The notes beneath the pieces were generated by a model that was not told the DNA's origin, did not search any database, and saw only the letters and a list, made by a program, of their open reading frames with translations. Both the position numbers and the translations under genes were made by a program. Of a stretch of DNA of 64,000 bases, positions 29,501-38,560 are shown piece by piece; the stretch's first letter is position 1, and each line of letters begins with the position of its first letter. This DNA is from Butyricimonas faecalis. GTDB lineage: Bacteria; Bacteroidota; Bacteroidia; Bacteroidales; Marinifilaceae. The stretch is from positions 4,774,001 to 4,838,000 of the forward strand of contig NZ_CP032819.1 of the NCBI RefSeq assembly GCF_003991565.1, given 5' to 3'.

Positions 29501-29666
29501 TTCCGGAACGGTTCCCGTGATTGCGGTTACAGCTTATGCTTATGCTTCCGATGAAGAGAAAATCATGGCTAGTGGCTTTGACGCGTACACGGCAAAACCG
29601 ATCAATGCAAATTTATTGAAGAGCAAAATTAAGACTTTGTTGGAAAAACACCTTATTCTCTTCTGA
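26559..29666 (+). CDS. Hybrid sensor histidine kinase / response regulator
   Basis: A 1035-residue one-protein two-component system. A signal anchor at residues 5-24 leads into a periplasmic domain (about 30-355) resembling an ABC-type sugar-binding fold ([34 protein letters not shown]). A membrane helix follows at about 365-385, then two PAS-like domains (400-660). The HisKA phospho-acceptor is H682 in [17 protein letters not shown]. The HATPase has the N box near 790 and DTGCGID and [14 protein letters not shown]-terminal receiver carries D963 in [11 protein letters not shown]. There is no DNA-binding domain, so output must pass to another protein. The ligand is unknown. Confidence 0.92.
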   Translation: MLTKYFLQIGLLLIICFCRISFAAASVDDRGYVLILNSYAESDVWANHVIDSIRMDRSIKEDICVEALNVLLENRVPEVQERVNYILEKYDSLPVCVVVLGSSGWAIFENLFKGVWKEVPVILCVREDYISPLDVILKKEEIDSHEIIPLREKLKGMNVALVECPVYIRETIDEMKHLLPEMKKVVLISDGLYESAQVRKKMRHVCQEYFPELEVSYFTEGRMTMDQMLDSIYSSDINQVGLLYFSWVQREKIANNKYLSANNHKAISYFDNHPIFALEDIGIHDGDMAGGYFYLGRDLAHTVAQTLRDIRNGKEVKEIPVQMAGKPGYYLSYPILQKAGIPTSLYPDNAVYLLAPEGFWERARYMVFAIAVLLVITYLLWGQVRLMKKERISRERELQLLQKYKTLFTNMPLAYIKHRLCYNAQGEVVDYLVEQVNPMFEKCFAKAEVVVGRKGSELSGNKYREYTLLYKKMFAEKKSFTFEYYYNKTQKYYEVINIASMEKDMVDIFCVDVTDLRKTKSMLESVNYKLAMALDVANITPWRWDLEKHTVLCDVNRPIELKHCVDNEDALAIPEEQYFSRIHKDDRKRVEAAYAALIAGKVDKIREEYRVLDKNEHHYAYEWVEAQATVDQRDENGKPLSLVGSSVVITARKQMELDLREAKEHAEESNRLKSAFLANMSHEIRTPLNAIVGFSNILASTETEEEKREYINIIENNNTLLLKLISDILDLSKIEAGSMEFVYSEFDLNALMRELEQTSCLRLPSASVEIKFDECLPECCIRSEKNRLTQVITNLLNNAIKFTKEGMIRFGYHLLEKDSLYFYVSDTGCGIDADKKDAVFERFVKLNNFIQGTGLGLPISKTIVERMGGKIGVESKIGQGTTFWFTIPYVAVKLHGQEMKEKKIVQQVVEKNKLKILIAEDNPSNYMLFESILKKDYQLIHAWNGREAVELFREHAPHLVVMDINMPELNGFQAVQEIRKISGTVPVIAVTAYAYASDEEKIMASGFDAYTAKPINANLLKSKIKTLLEKHLILF

Positions 29667-30682
29667 TGATGTCCCTGAAAACCTGTATAGGGGCATTCCT
29701 ATTGTGCATCTCCGGTGTTTTACATGCCCAGACGGGTGTGCGGGAACGAGTCGTGTTCTATAACACGGAAAATTTGTTTGACACGCGAAACGACACGCTG
29801 ACGGCAGATGATGACTTTACTCCCCGGGGAAAACAACATTGGAACCGGGAACGTTATACCCGGAAATTACTCCATATCTCGAAAGTTTTAGATAACCTCG
29901 GGGAGGGGAAGTTCCCGTTGCTTATCGGGTTGTGCGAGGTGGAGAATCGGGACGTTGTTGCTGACTTGGCAAACAAAACGGTGTTGGCGGATGCTAATTA
30001 TGGTATTGTACATGCCGACTCTCCCGATGCGCGAGGAATAGATGTCGCTTTGCTCTATCGAAAAGACTCGTTCCGGTTATCGCGTAATGCTTTCTTCCCG
30101 GTCCATTTGAAAAATGGGGAGACTACCCGGGATATACTTTATTGCGAGGGAATATGGGGCTGCGAGGATACACTCCATATTTTTGTTTGTCATTTCCCTT
30201 CCATGCGGGGCGGGGAAGCGAAAAGTGAATGGAAGCGGGTAGAAGCGGCTTCCGTGGTGAAACAGAAAGTGGATTCCATACAGGGTATTTGCTCTCGGGC
30301 GATGATTTTAATCATGGGCGATTTGAACGGGCGAGCGAATACTCTTGCGCAAAAGATCTTGAAAATTCAAAATCCGGAATCCGGAGCCATTCAGTCCGAA
30401 AACTTATACAACACCGGGTATTACTTATTGGGGAAACCCTACGGCAGCTATCGTTACAAGGGAGAGTGGCAGACACTAGATCATATCATTGTTTCCGGAA
30501 ACTTGTTGAACGGGAAAGCTAACTTGCAGTCATCTCGAAGAATGGGCATATACGATGCGGATTTTCTACTTGAAGAAGAACGAGGTGCTTTCGGTGTTCG
30601 TCCGAAACCGACCTATAGAGGGCCTCGTTACGTGGGAGGGTATAGCGATCATCTCCCGGTTTTTATTGATTTAGAGAAATAA
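29666..30682 (+). CDS. Exported endonuclease/exonuclease/phosphatase-fold hydrolase
   Basis: A 338-residue protein with a signal peptide ([20 protein letters not shown], cleavage near AQ). The EEP fold is clear: FYNTENLFDTRND at the metal site, GLCEVENRDVV with the catalytic glutamate, VCHFPSMRGGE, IMGDLNGRAN with Asp and Asn, and the final GGYSDHLPVFIDL with the Ser-Asp-His triad. Family members cut DNA, RNA or phospholipids. Bacteroidota proteins of this type are exported, and the substrate is unknown. Its ATG overlaps the kinase stop codon. Confidence 0.88.
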   Translation: MMSLKTCIGAFLLCISGVLHAQTGVRERVVFYNTENLFDTRNDTLTADDDFTPRGKQHWNRERYTRKLLHISKVLDNLGEGKFPLLIGLCEVENRDVVADLANKTVLADANYGIVHADSPDARGIDVALLYRKDSFRLSRNAFFPVHLKNGETTRDILYCEGIWGCEDTLHIFVCHFPSMRGGEAKSEWKRVEAASVVKQKVDSIQGICSRAMILIMGDLNGRANTLAQKILKIQNPESGAIQSENLYNTGYYLLGKPYGSYRYKGEWQTLDHIIVSGNLLNGKANLQSSRRMGIYDADFLLEEERGAFGVRPKPTYRGPRYVGGYSDHLPVFIDLEK

Positions 30683-30705
30683 TGGCTTTTTTCGAAATAA
30701 AAGAT

Positions 30706-30713
30706 TACTTTTG
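30706..30713 (+). promoter_or_regulatory. -7 element upstream of corA
   Basis: TACTTTTG fits TAnnTTTG and lies 105 bases before the corA start, implying a leader of about 100 bases. The leader contains a possible 8-codon frame starting at 30737 (MDDYHQQY). Confidence 0.45.
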
Positions 30714-30818
30714 TTGCAAAATTCATAGAACAAGATATGGACGACTATCATCAACAGTATTAATCTGAATAGGGGTTCACGATAAATGCCTCTATTCATA
30801 AATTGAAGGAGGATTATT

Positions 30819-31745
30819 ATGAGAACTTTCCTAAGGGGTAAAGTAGGGTTCGTAGAAAAGAAAGTATGGGAACCGAATTGCTGGATTAATGTTGTTTCAC
30901 CCTCTCAGGACGATCTTCGTTACCTGATCGACGAAATGGGTGTTCCGGAAGCTTTTATTGATGACATCGAGGACGTGGACGAGCGTTCTCGTTTGGAAGT
31001 GGAGGACGGATGGACGCTAATGATTTTGCGTATCCCTTTTAAATCCGTGGATACAAGCATTCCATTCATCACGGTACCTTTAGGGATTATCGAGAAAGAA
31101 GATAAGTTTGTGACCGTGTGCTATTACCAGACAGAAATGATTCCCGATTTCATTAATTACGTGATTCGTAAGAATTTGGAAATCGCGAACAACTGGGATC
31201 TTGTTTTTCGTTTATTCCTTTCCGCTTCCGTGTGGTACTTGAAATACCTGAAACAAATCAATACACAGATGCACATGGCGGAAGTGGAATTGGAACGTTC
31301 CATCCGGAATGAAGAATTACAACGGTTGCTGAAAATCGAGAAATCATTGGTGTTCTTTATCACCTCTCTGCGTGGAAACGACAATTTATTGATCAAAATG
31401 AAGACCTTGAAAGTGCAGCGGCAATTCTTCGACGAGGACTTGGTGGAGGATGTGGAAATCGAACTGCGGCAGGCGCAGGATTCTGCCCGAATTTATAGTG
31501 ATATATTAAGCGGTACAATGGATGCCTACGCTTCGGTGATCTCCAACAACCTGAACATCGTGATGAAACGGATGACATCCATCTCGATCATATTGATGCT
31601 ACCGACCTTGATTGCCAGCCTGTACGGGATGAATGTGCCGAACTCCTTGGAGGAAAACCCTTATGGATTTTTGATCGTGATCATTATATCGATACTTTTT
31701 TCCGTGTTCGGCTTCATCGTGTTCAAATGGCGGCACTGGTTTTAA
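30819..31745 (+). CDS. corA: CorA magnesium/cobalt transporter
   Basis: A 308-residue CorA-family channel. A cytoplasmic domain of about 245 residues includes the long stalk helix, followed by two C-terminal membrane helices. The selectivity signature Y-G-M-N is present (G270-M271-N272 in LYGMNVPNSLEENPYGF). The protein ends with a basic KWRHWF. GGAGG at 30808-30812 is one of the few plausible Shine-Dalgarno sequences in the window. It would take up Mg2+ (or Co2+/Ni2+) driven by membrane potential. Single gene. Confidence 0.93.
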   Translation: MRTFLRGKVGFVEKKVWEPNCWINVVSPSQDDLRYLIDEMGVPEAFIDDIEDVDERSRLEVEDGWTLMILRIPFKSVDTSIPFITVPLGIIEKEDKFVTVCYYQTEMIPDFINYVIRKNLEIANNWDLVFRLFLSASVWYLKYLKQINTQMHMAEVELERSIRNEELQRLLKIEKSLVFFITSLRGNDNLLIKMKTLKVQRQFFDEDLVEDVEIELRQAQDSARIYSDILSGTMDAYASVISNNLNIVMKRMTSISIILMLPTLIASLYGMNVPNSLEENPYGFLIVIIISILFSVFGFIVFKWRHWF

Positions 31746-31896
31746 ATTAAAAATCGGAAGCATCTCGTTATTTTAACAAACTCTTAACGCTTTGTTGATA
31801 AACTTTTGGGGATATTTGATGTCATAACAATAGTGTTGTGAATACTTGTCTAAGCACTGCTAAAAACAGGGATTTTTGTATGTAATGAATTAAAAT

Positions 31897-32973
31897 ATGA
31901 ACAAAAGTTTAAAGAGAGTTTTACAAATTGGAATTCCGGTTGTGATCGTGGGGGCAATCGTGATTCCTCGTTTGGATTTTTTTTCAAATAAAGATGCGTC
32001 AACCCCGACAACGGCTCCCCAGGCAGCCAACCGGGGTGCTTTGCCGGTAACGGGGATGGTGGCTTCCATGTCAACATCCGGTAACGGAATTCCCGTAACG
32101 GGAGTATTGGTGGCAAACGAGGAGGTCGAATTGGTTTCGGAAACAGCCGGTAAAGTGGTGAAGATCGCTTTTGAGGAGGGAGCATTGGTGAAAAAAGGAA
32201 CCTTGTTGGTAAAGGTCGACGATTCGGATTTGCAAGCCCAACTCGCTCGTGCCGAATTCCAAAAAGAATTATTGGCAGCCAAACTGGAAAGACAACGGAT
32301 ATTATTGAAACGGGAATCCATCAGCGTGGAAGAATTCCAGCAGTTGGAAACCGAATACAATATGAACCTGGCAGATATTGAATTGCTGAAGGTTAGAATT
32401 GCTCGTACGGAAATCCGGGCTCCTTTCGACGGACGAATGGGATTCCGCTTCGTGAGCGAGGGCAGTTACTTGCAATCGAGTACCAAGGTGTCATCGATCG
32501 TGGATAACTCTTATCTGAAAATCGAATTCTCTATTCCTGAAAAATATATTGATCTGCCTTTGGTGGGTAGAAAACTTACCTTCCAGCCCAGCGGTATGGA
32601 ATATCAGATCGAGGCAGAAGTATATGCCGTGGATCCGCAGGCAGATGTCGCGACACATACGATAACCTTGCGGGCTCGCTACCGGAACACGAAAAATCTG
32701 GTAGCCGGAATGTTCGTGAAAGGGGAGTTGATGACGGCCGAGAATCTGAAATACATACTCGTTCCGACAGAGGCTGTCGTGCCGGAGATGGACGGAAAAC
32801 GCCTGTGGATTGTGAAAAACAAAAAGGCAACCAGCGTACCCGTGCAAACCGACAGTCGGAATTCCCAATTCGTGGAAGTTACTTCCGGCATACAGGTGGG
32901 CGACACCGTCTTAACGGGCGGTTTGATGCAATTGCGCGAAGGGATGATCGTGAATGTCAAGCTGAACAAATAG
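31897..32973 (+). CDS. RND efflux periplasmic adaptor (membrane fusion protein)
   Basis: A 358-residue HlyD/AcrA-type adaptor. The N-terminal membrane anchor is at residues 8-26 (VLQIGIPVVIVGAIVIP). The lipoyl half-motifs are SETAGKVVKIAFEEGALVKK and TEIRAPFDGRMGFRFVSEG, separated by a short helical hairpin (about residues 105-160). A beta-barrel and a membrane-proximal domain follow (LVPTEAVVPEMDGKRLWIV). There is no lipobox. It connects the RND permease downstream to the outer-membrane channel encoded third in the operon. Confidence 0.92.
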   Translation: MNKSLKRVLQIGIPVVIVGAIVIPRLDFFSNKDASTPTTAPQAANRGALPVTGMVASMSTSGNGIPVTGVLVANEEVELVSETAGKVVKIAFEEGALVKKGTLLVKVDDSDLQAQLARAEFQKELLAAKLERQRILLKRESISVEEFQQLETEYNMNLADIELLKVRIARTEIRAPFDGRMGFRFVSEGSYLQSSTKVSSIVDNSYLKIEFSIPEKYIDLPLVGRKLTFQPSGMEYQIEAEVYAVDPQADVATHTITLRARYRNTKNLVAGMFVKGELMTAENLKYILVPTEAVVPEMDGKRLWIVKNKKATSVPVQTDSRNSQFVEVTSGIQVGDTVLTGGLMQLREGMIVNVKLNK

Positions 32974-33009
32974 AGAAAATTTAGAGTTTAGAATGGGAAT
33001 AATATCTAA

Positions 33010-33027
33010 AATCTAAAATCATAAATC
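33010..33027 (+). repeat. Second copy of the dxr-rseP repeat string
   Basis: The 18 bases AATCTAAAATCATAAATC are identical to 24712-24729. They lie in the 71-base gap between the adaptor and permease genes and are preceded by a partial unit (ATCTAAA at 33004). Confidence 0.85.
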
Positions 33028-33044
33028 CAAAATTAATCAATGGT

Positions 33045-36000
33045 ATGAGTTTATCTTCAACCTGTATAAAGCGTCCTGTGCTGGCAACCGTGCTCAACTT
33101 ACTTTTGGTCATTGTCGGTTCCATCGGATTGCTATATTTAGGCGTGCGTGACTACCCCAGCGTGGACCCCCCGGTAATATCCGTATCTACCTCCTTCGTG
33201 GGTGCCAATGCCGATGTTATCGAAACACAGATTACCGAACCCTTGGAATCGGCCATTAACGGTATACAGGGAATCCGTTCATTAAGTAGCACGAGTCGTG
33301 ACGGGCAGAGTCGGATCACGATAGAATTTGAATTAAGCGTGGATTTGGAAACGGCGGCTAATGACGTTCGGGACAAAGTTTCCGGAACATTGCGCCGCTT
33401 ACCCCAGGATATAGATCCCCCCACCGTGTACAAGGCAGACGCGGATGCCCAGCCTATTTTTGCCGTTTCTTTGCGTAGTGGCCAACGTTCGTTGATTGAT
33501 TTGAGCGGGTATGCCGAACGCTACTATAAAGAACGTTTACAGACAATACCCGGTGTGAGTAGCGTGGACATTTGGGGTGAAAAACGCTATTCCGTGCGCT
33601 TGCGTATGGATCCGGCTTTACTGGCGGCACATCGTTTGACCCCGATGGACGTGCAGTCTGCCGTTGAAAAAGAAAATATCGAATTACCTTCCGGAAGAGT
33701 GGAAGGAGATAATACGGAGTTGACAATTCGTACCTTGGGACGCTTGATGTCCATCGAAGATTTCAACAATTTGGTAATATCGAGAGAGGGATCGAAAATT
33801 GTCCGTTTTAAAGATATCGGTGTGGCCGAGGTGGACGCCGAAAATACCCGAAGCATTGCCAAACGCAACGGCCTTCCCATGGTGATGTGTGCATTGATTC
33901 CCCAACCGGGTGCAAACTACATTGATATTGCCGACCGGGCCTATCTCGTGATGAAGGATTTGGAAAAAGACCTGCCCGAAGATATTGATGCCACGATCGC
34001 CTTCGATAACACGGTATTTATCCGGAGCTCCATCAACGAGGTAGAGGACACGATTCTCGAAGCCTTCCTTTTGGTTGTCTTGATCATCTTCCTTTTCTTG
34101 CGGAGTTGGCGGACGACGTTAATCCCCGTTCTGGCTATTCCCGTGTCATTGATCGCCTCGTTCTTTATCATGTACGTGGCCGGATTCACCATCAACATCC
34201 TGACCTTGTTGGCTGTCGTCTTAGCCATCGGTTTGGTGGTGGATGATGCCATCGTGGTCATGGAAAACATTTTCACGAAAATAGAACAGGGAATGACTCC
34301 TTTGCAGGCGGGATTCAAGGGATCGAACGAGATCTTTTTTGCCGTTATCGCGACAACCGTCGTGCTGGTAGCGGTGTTCTTCCCGATCGTCTTCTTGGAA
34401 GGAACCACGGGACGTTTGTTCCGAGAGTTTAGCGTGGTCATTGCCGGAGCCGTGGTCGTTTCCTCTTTCGTGGCATTGACATTTACACCGATGATCTCCA
34501 CGAAACTGTTGACCCGCCGAGCCACCCAAAACTGGTTCTACCGGAAAACAGAACCTTTCTTTGAGGGGATGAACCGGGTGTACCGTCGTTGGTTACAACA
34601 ATTCTTGAAAGTCCGTTATTGGTCAATTATTATACTTGGAGTTACCGGGGTTGCCATTTATTTCTTGTGGTTACTAATCCCTTCGGAAATGGCTCCTTTG
34701 GAGGACCGCTCCAACATCCGGTTAAACTCGGTAGCCCCGGAAGGTGCTACTTACGAGTACATGGCTCGTTACGCGGATGAAATCTCCAATTTCGTGGAAC
34801 AAACCGTGCCGGAACAAGAAAAAGTGATCCAATTCATCGGGGGAGGACAAACGAACCGGGCAAGCATGCAATTGTGGTTGGTGGATGCCGACAAGCGACA
34901 ACGTACCCAGCAGGAAATTGCCGATGAATTAGCCATACAAGTGCGTCAGTTTACGGGAGGCCGTACCTTGGTTTCCCAACAACAGACCTTTGGTGGCCGA
35001 CGGGGAGGACTTCCGGTGGAATACGTTATTCAAGCGAAAAACTTGGACGACTTGAAGGCCATCTTACCCGTTTTCATGGATGAGGTGAACAAGAGTTCGC
35101 TATTCTCCGCGTCTGATTTGAACTTGAAATTCACGAAACCGGAGCTGACCATCAATATTGACCGGGACAAGGCTGCCAGCATGGGAGTTTCCGTGCAGGA
35201 CATCGCCCGAACACTTCAGTTGACCATGAGTGAGCAACGGGTGGGCTATTACATCATGAATGGCAAACAGTACCAGATACTTTCCCAGCTGGAGCGTCAG
35301 GATCGAAACAAACCGAGCGACTTGAAAGGGATATACGTGCGGAACAACAACGGTGACCTGATTCATCTGGATAACCTGATTACAACGACCGAAAGTTCCA
35401 TGCCGCCGCAATTGTATCGTTATGACCGATTCGTGTCGGCAACCGTTTCTGCCGGGTTGGCAAAAGGCGTAACCCTTTCTCAAGGATTGGAGGAGATGGA
35501 TCGCATTGCCAACGAGGTATTGAGCGATGACTTTAAGACCACGTTATCGGGAACCTCCAAGGACTTCGTGGAAAGTTCTTCCAGTTTGATGTTTGCCTTC
35601 ATGTTGGCGTTGGTATTCATTTACTTGGTACTTGCCGCGCAGTTCGAGAGTTTCCGCGACCCGTTGATCATCATGTTGACCGTCCCCTTGGCGTTGATCG
35701 GGGCCATGGTCGCCTTGTGGTACTTCGGGCAGACCATGAACATTTTCAGCCAGATCGGTATCATCATGTTGGTCGGATTGGTTTCAAAGAACGGAATCTT
35801 GATCGTGGAATTCGCCAACCAGCGTAAACTGGCCGGCTTGTCCATGCGTGAGGCGATCGAGGATTCCGCCGTGTCTCGTTTGCGTCCGATCCTGATGACG
35901 AGTTTGTCAACCGTGTTAGGAATTCTCCCGATGGCGATGGCCACGGGTGCGGGTTCCGAGAGTCGTGTCGCCATGGGTATCGCGGTGGTTGGGGGAATGG

Positions 36001-36095
36001 TTTGTTCCACCCTGTTAACCCTCTTCGTGATCCCGGCTATTTATACTTACCTTTCATCGAATAAAGTGAAAGTCATTGAAGAAATAGAAGATTGA
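33045..36095 (+). CDS. RND efflux permease (HAE1 family)
   Basis: A 1016-residue inner-membrane proton-driven exporter of the AcrB type. The N-terminal helix follows SSTCIKRPVLATVLN. Two large periplasmic loops (about residues 35-330 and 550-860) alternate with 12 membrane helices. The proton-relay aspartate pair of helix 4 is present in AIGLVVDDAIVVMENIF. GTSKDFVESSSSLMFAF and GLVSKNGILIVEFANQ are typical of the second half. It pumps drugs or envelope compounds out together with the adjacent adaptor and TolC-like channel. The substrate cannot be deduced. Confidence 0.95.
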   Translation: MSLSSTCIKRPVLATVLNLLLVIVGSIGLLYLGVRDYPSVDPPVISVSTSFVGANADVIETQITEPLESAINGIQGIRSLSSTSRDGQSRITIEFELSVDLETAANDVRDKVSGTLRRLPQDIDPPTVYKADADAQPIFAVSLRSGQRSLIDLSGYAERYYKERLQTIPGVSSVDIWGEKRYSVRLRMDPALLAAHRLTPMDVQSAVEKENIELPSGRVEGDNTELTIRTLGRLMSIEDFNNLVISREGSKIVRFKDIGVAEVDAENTRSIAKRNGLPMVMCALIPQPGANYIDIADRAYLVMKDLEKDLPEDIDATIAFDNTVFIRSSINEVEDTILEAFLLVVLIIFLFLRSWRTTLIPVLAIPVSLIASFFIMYVAGFTINILTLLAVVLAIGLVVDDAIVVMENIFTKIEQGMTPLQAGFKGSNEIFFAVIATTVVLVAVFFPIVFLEGTTGRLFREFSVVIAGAVVVSSFVALTFTPMISTKLLTRRATQNWFYRKTEPFFEGMNRVYRRWLQQFLKVRYWSIIILGVTGVAIYFLWLLIPSEMAPLEDRSNIRLNSVAPEGATYEYMARYADEISNFVEQTVPEQEKVIQFIGGGQTNRASMQLWLVDADKRQRTQQEIADELAIQVRQFTGGRTLVSQQQTFGGRRGGLPVEYVIQAKNLDDLKAILPVFMDEVNKSSLFSASDLNLKFTKPELTINIDRDKAASMGVSVQDIARTLQLTMSEQRVGYYIMNGKQYQILSQLERQDRNKPSDLKGIYVRNNNGDLIHLDNLITTTESSMPPQLYRYDRFVSATVSAGLAKGVTLSQGLEEMDRIANEVLSDDFKTTLSGTSKDFVESSSSLMFAFMLALVFIYLVLAAQFESFRDPLIIMLTVPLALIGAMVALWYFGQTMNIFSQIGIIMLVGLVSKNGILIVEFANQRKLAGLSMREAIEDSAVSRLRPILMTSLSTVLGILPMAMATGAGSESRVAMGIAVVGGMVCSTLLTLFVIPAIYTYLSSNKVKVIEEIED

Positions 36096-36133
36096 GCGAA
36101 TGGATACATTTGCAAGTAGAATAAAGAATAACT

Positions 36134-37483
36134 ATGAAAAAACAGAATTTGCGATCTATAAAATGGATAGGGAAAGTGACCGTTTTGTTGTTCATTTTCA
36201 ATTTTCAATTTTCAATTTTCAATGGTTACGCGCAGTGCGTAAGCCTGGACGAATGCTTGGAAAAAGCGTTGGAATCAAACTTTTCCATTAAAATCATCCA
36301 GAACGAAGCCCGTATGGATAAAAATAATTTGAATTATTCCACATTCCTACCGACACTGGAAGCTACGGCAAAACAGACACAGACCCGGAATGACGCGAAG
36401 ACGGAAAATAGCGCGGGAGAGGTGAATAAAATGTCGGATGTAAAGACGGATAACTACTCGGCGGGAGTTGCTTTAAACTGGCGGATATTTGACGGGTTGG
36501 AGATGTTCACCACCCATGAAAAACAGAAAGAGTTACTGGCAATGGGAGAACTTGCCGTACGCCAGGCCGTGGAAAACTTGATCTTGAACGTGAGTGCCGC
36601 CTATTACAACGTGCTGGTGCAACACCATAAATTGATGGCCAACCGTCACTCCCTGGCACTCTCGAATGAACGTTACGATGAGGCCAAAGTGCGTCACCAG
36701 ATCGGAAATAGATCCGGACTGGAAGCCCAACAGGCAAAAATTGATTTGAACACGGACAGTTCGACCTATGTGCGGCAGAAAGAGGCTTTAAAGAGTGCCT
36801 ACATCACGTTGAATAAATTGATGAATACGGATCTGCAAATGGTAAATTACGTGCAGGATACGATCTTGTTGGGACCGCAATTGACGTTGAGCACCTTGGA
36901 GCAAAAAACGCTGGAAGGAAATACCGCTTTATTAATGGCCAGGAAAGATCAGAAAATCTCCGCCTTGGATTTGAAAAATGCCCGTGCCGTGTTGTTCCCG
37001 ACACTGGATTTCAATTCCGGGTACAACTATAACAAGACGAACACACCCTCTTCCAGCACCACGTTGAACCGTTCAAACGGTTTTTACTGGGGATTCTCGT
37101 TAAACGTTCCTATTTTCAGCCGTTTGCAGAATCGGACAAAGATCAAGAATGCCAAACTGGAATTGGAAAATACCGAACTTTCCTATCAAGAGGCCGAGAA
37201 AGAAACCTTGGGAGATTTGGCGTTGATGTATAATTCCTATGAAAACAACCTGTTGATGGTAAACTTCGAGATAGAAAGCGCTAGCGTGGCCGAGGCCAAC
37301 CTGGACGCGGCTTTAGAAAAATACAAGATCGGGTCGCTTTCCGGAATCGAGTTCCGGGAATTTCAACGCAGTTACATCGATGCCGTTGACCGGAAATTAT
37401 CGGCTATCTATCAGGCAAAAGTTTCCGAATTATCCTTACTGCTACTTAGCGGGGATATTCGAGGTTCTTTCGCGGCGGAGTAA
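36134..37483 (+). CDS. TolC-family outer-membrane efflux channel
   Basis: A 449-residue outer-membrane factor completing the tripartite pump. A basic N-terminus and hydrophobic signal segment (residues 14-33) end near NGYAQ. The mature part shows the duplicated coiled-coil layout of TolC, with SLDECLEKALESNFSIKI at the start of repeat one and a second repeat beginning near residue 235. The C-terminal coil includes NLDAALEKYKIGSLSGIEF. The signal-peptide codons contain four copies of a 7-bp repeat, which makes this gene a candidate for frame switching. It starts 38 bases after the permease. Confidence 0.92.
   Translation: MKKQNLRSIKWIGKVTVLLFIFNFQFSIFNGYAQCVSLDECLEKALESNFSIKIIQNEARMDKNNLNYSTFLPTLEATAKQTQTRNDAKTENSAGEVNKMSDVKTDNYSAGVALNWRIFDGLEMFTTHEKQKELLAMGELAVRQAVENLILNVSAAYYNVLVQHHKLMANRHSLALSNERYDEAKVRHQIGNRSGLEAQQAKIDLNTDSSTYVRQKEALKSAYITLNKLMNTDLQMVNYVQDTILLGPQLTLSTLEQKTLEGNTALLMARKDQKISALDLKNARAVLFPTLDFNSGYNYNKTNTPSSSTTLNRSNGFYWGFSLNVPIFSRLQNRTKIKNAKLELENTELSYQEAEKETLGDLALMYNSYENNLLMVNFEIESASVAEANLDAALEKYKIGSLSGIEFREFQRSYIDAVDRKLSAIYQAKVSELSLLLLSGDIRGSFAAE
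36194..36221 (+). repeat. Four copies of ATTTTCA inside the signal-peptide codons
   Basis: Four perfect tandem 7-bp units lie in codons 21-30 of the TolC-like gene. Because 7 is not a multiple of 3, gain or loss of one unit would shift the reading frame right after the hydrophobic core of the signal peptide. Confidence 0.9.
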
Positions 37484-37497
37484 TTTGTTTATCATTG

Positions 37498-37528
37498 TTT
37501 GTCGTTTTCAATAAAAAGTTTACTTTTG
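37498..37528 (+). promoter_or_regulatory. Promoter of the first ECF sigma gene
   Basis: TTTG at 37498-37501 and TACTTTTG at 37521-37528, 19 bases apart, form a textbook Bacteroidota housekeeping promoter. The start codon is 25 bases downstream. Confidence 0.7.
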
Positions 37529-37553
37529 CATAGACGGAGATCGTGTCAGTTAC

Positions 37554-38114
37554 ATGCATATCATGATAGAAAATGACTTAAATAGTGATTCTTTCGAAAG
37601 TTTGTTTAAATCCCATTTCAAGGATCTGGTGGGATATGTATGTAGCTACGTGAACGATGAAGAGGTGTCCAAGGACATCGTGCATGATGTTTTCCTCGTG
37701 GTACTGAAAAATGAAAAGAATCTGGATACCTCTTATTCCTTGAAATCTTACCTGTTCACCTTATCGAAGAATTACGCCTTGAATTACTTGAAACACTTGC
37801 GTGTCGTGGCGATGAACGAACGGGAAGTTGTTGAAGCGTTGCAGAATGCCGACGAAGAGTTGGATAATTACGAACAACGCATGGCCCGCTTGAACGAAAA
37901 ACTCGACGAATTGCCCGAGAAACAACGAGAAGTGCTGATAAAATGCTTTGTTGAAGGCCGAACGTACAAAGACGTGGCTGACGAGATGGGCATTAGTGTA
38001 AATTCGGTAAAGACGCATATCTCCCGGGGATTGAAATTCTTACGAAACGAGTTGAAGGAAGAAATGGTGATGTTGTTCCTGTTGAAGCGAGAGGGGAATA
38101 TGGACATGAACTGA
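37554..38114 (+). CDS. FecI-type ECF sigma factor (module 1)
   Basis: A 186-residue ECF sigma factor. Region 2 spans about residues 20-85 (FKDLVGYVCSYVNDEEVSKD, then SLKSYLFTLSKNYALNYLKH). Region 4 spans about 120-175 (LDELPEKQREVLIKCFVEG, then VADEMGISVNSVKTHISRG), the helix-turn-helix that reads the -35 box. An ATG three codons in (37563) is an alternative start. It should drive the SusC/SusD operon downstream. Unusually, its presumed FecR partner starts 446 bases later behind an intrinsic terminator, so sigma and anti-sigma genes are probably transcribed separately. Confidence 0.9.
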   Translation: MHIMIENDLNSDSFESLFKSHFKDLVGYVCSYVNDEEVSKDIVHDVFLVVLKNEKNLDTSYSLKSYLFTLSKNYALNYLKHLRVVAMNEREVVEALQNADEELDNYEQRMARLNEKLDELPEKQREVLIKCFVEGRTYKDVADEMGISVNSVKTHISRGLKFLRNELKEEMVMLFLLKREGNMDMN

Positions 38115-38187
38115 CCGCGGAGGTTATCGAGAAAATAATGAAAAAATATAAGTAGGGAAATTCTTTTTGTTTCCCGGAATAATTTAG

Positions 38188-38219
38188 AAACAGGACTTTT
38201 TTAGAGTTCTGTTTTTTTG
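38188..38219 (+). terminator. Intrinsic terminator after the first sigma gene
   Basis: A 10-bp stem pairs AAACAGGACT (38188-38197) with AGTTCTGTTT (38205-38214) with one G-T pair and a 7-base loop, and is followed by a T-run. Confidence 0.85.
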
Positions 38220-38560
38220 TTAGTTACTTATATATAGCGGTTTATAACGTTGTCAAAAACAAGTGTTACATATAATAAAAATTATAGTTTTATATCTATC
38301 ATATTTATAAGATAATGTCCATTTTATAGTATTCTTAAATCAATATATCATAACCTATTATAATTAGAGTTGAATAGGAGATAAATGGGAGTTGAATGGG
38401 AGATGGTATAATATAATTACGAAAAAAGAATGATAAAAATTTATCTTATGAGTAAGATTACCCATGTAACTTCAATTATTTTGGGATAAATAAAAAAATA
38501 TTCAATTATTTTGTCACCCATTTGGGGAGACTTGTTGTGTTAGTATAAAGAATAGCAAAA
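38220..38560 (+). promoter_or_regulatory. AT-rich control region upstream of fecR (module 1)
   Basis: No gene is seen. Two direct repeats stand out. GAGTTGAATRGGAGAT occurs at 38367-38382 and 38389-38404, a 22-base period. TTCAATTATTTTG occurs at 38471-38483 and 38501-38513, a 30-base period. This is where the promoter of the FecR-SusC-SusD operon, probably read by the ECF sigma, should lie. Confidence 0.45.

Noticed and set aside
31162..35483. Long open frames antisense to corA and the RND genes
   Set aside because: They are frame shadows of strongly coding sequence on the other strand and show no domain features.
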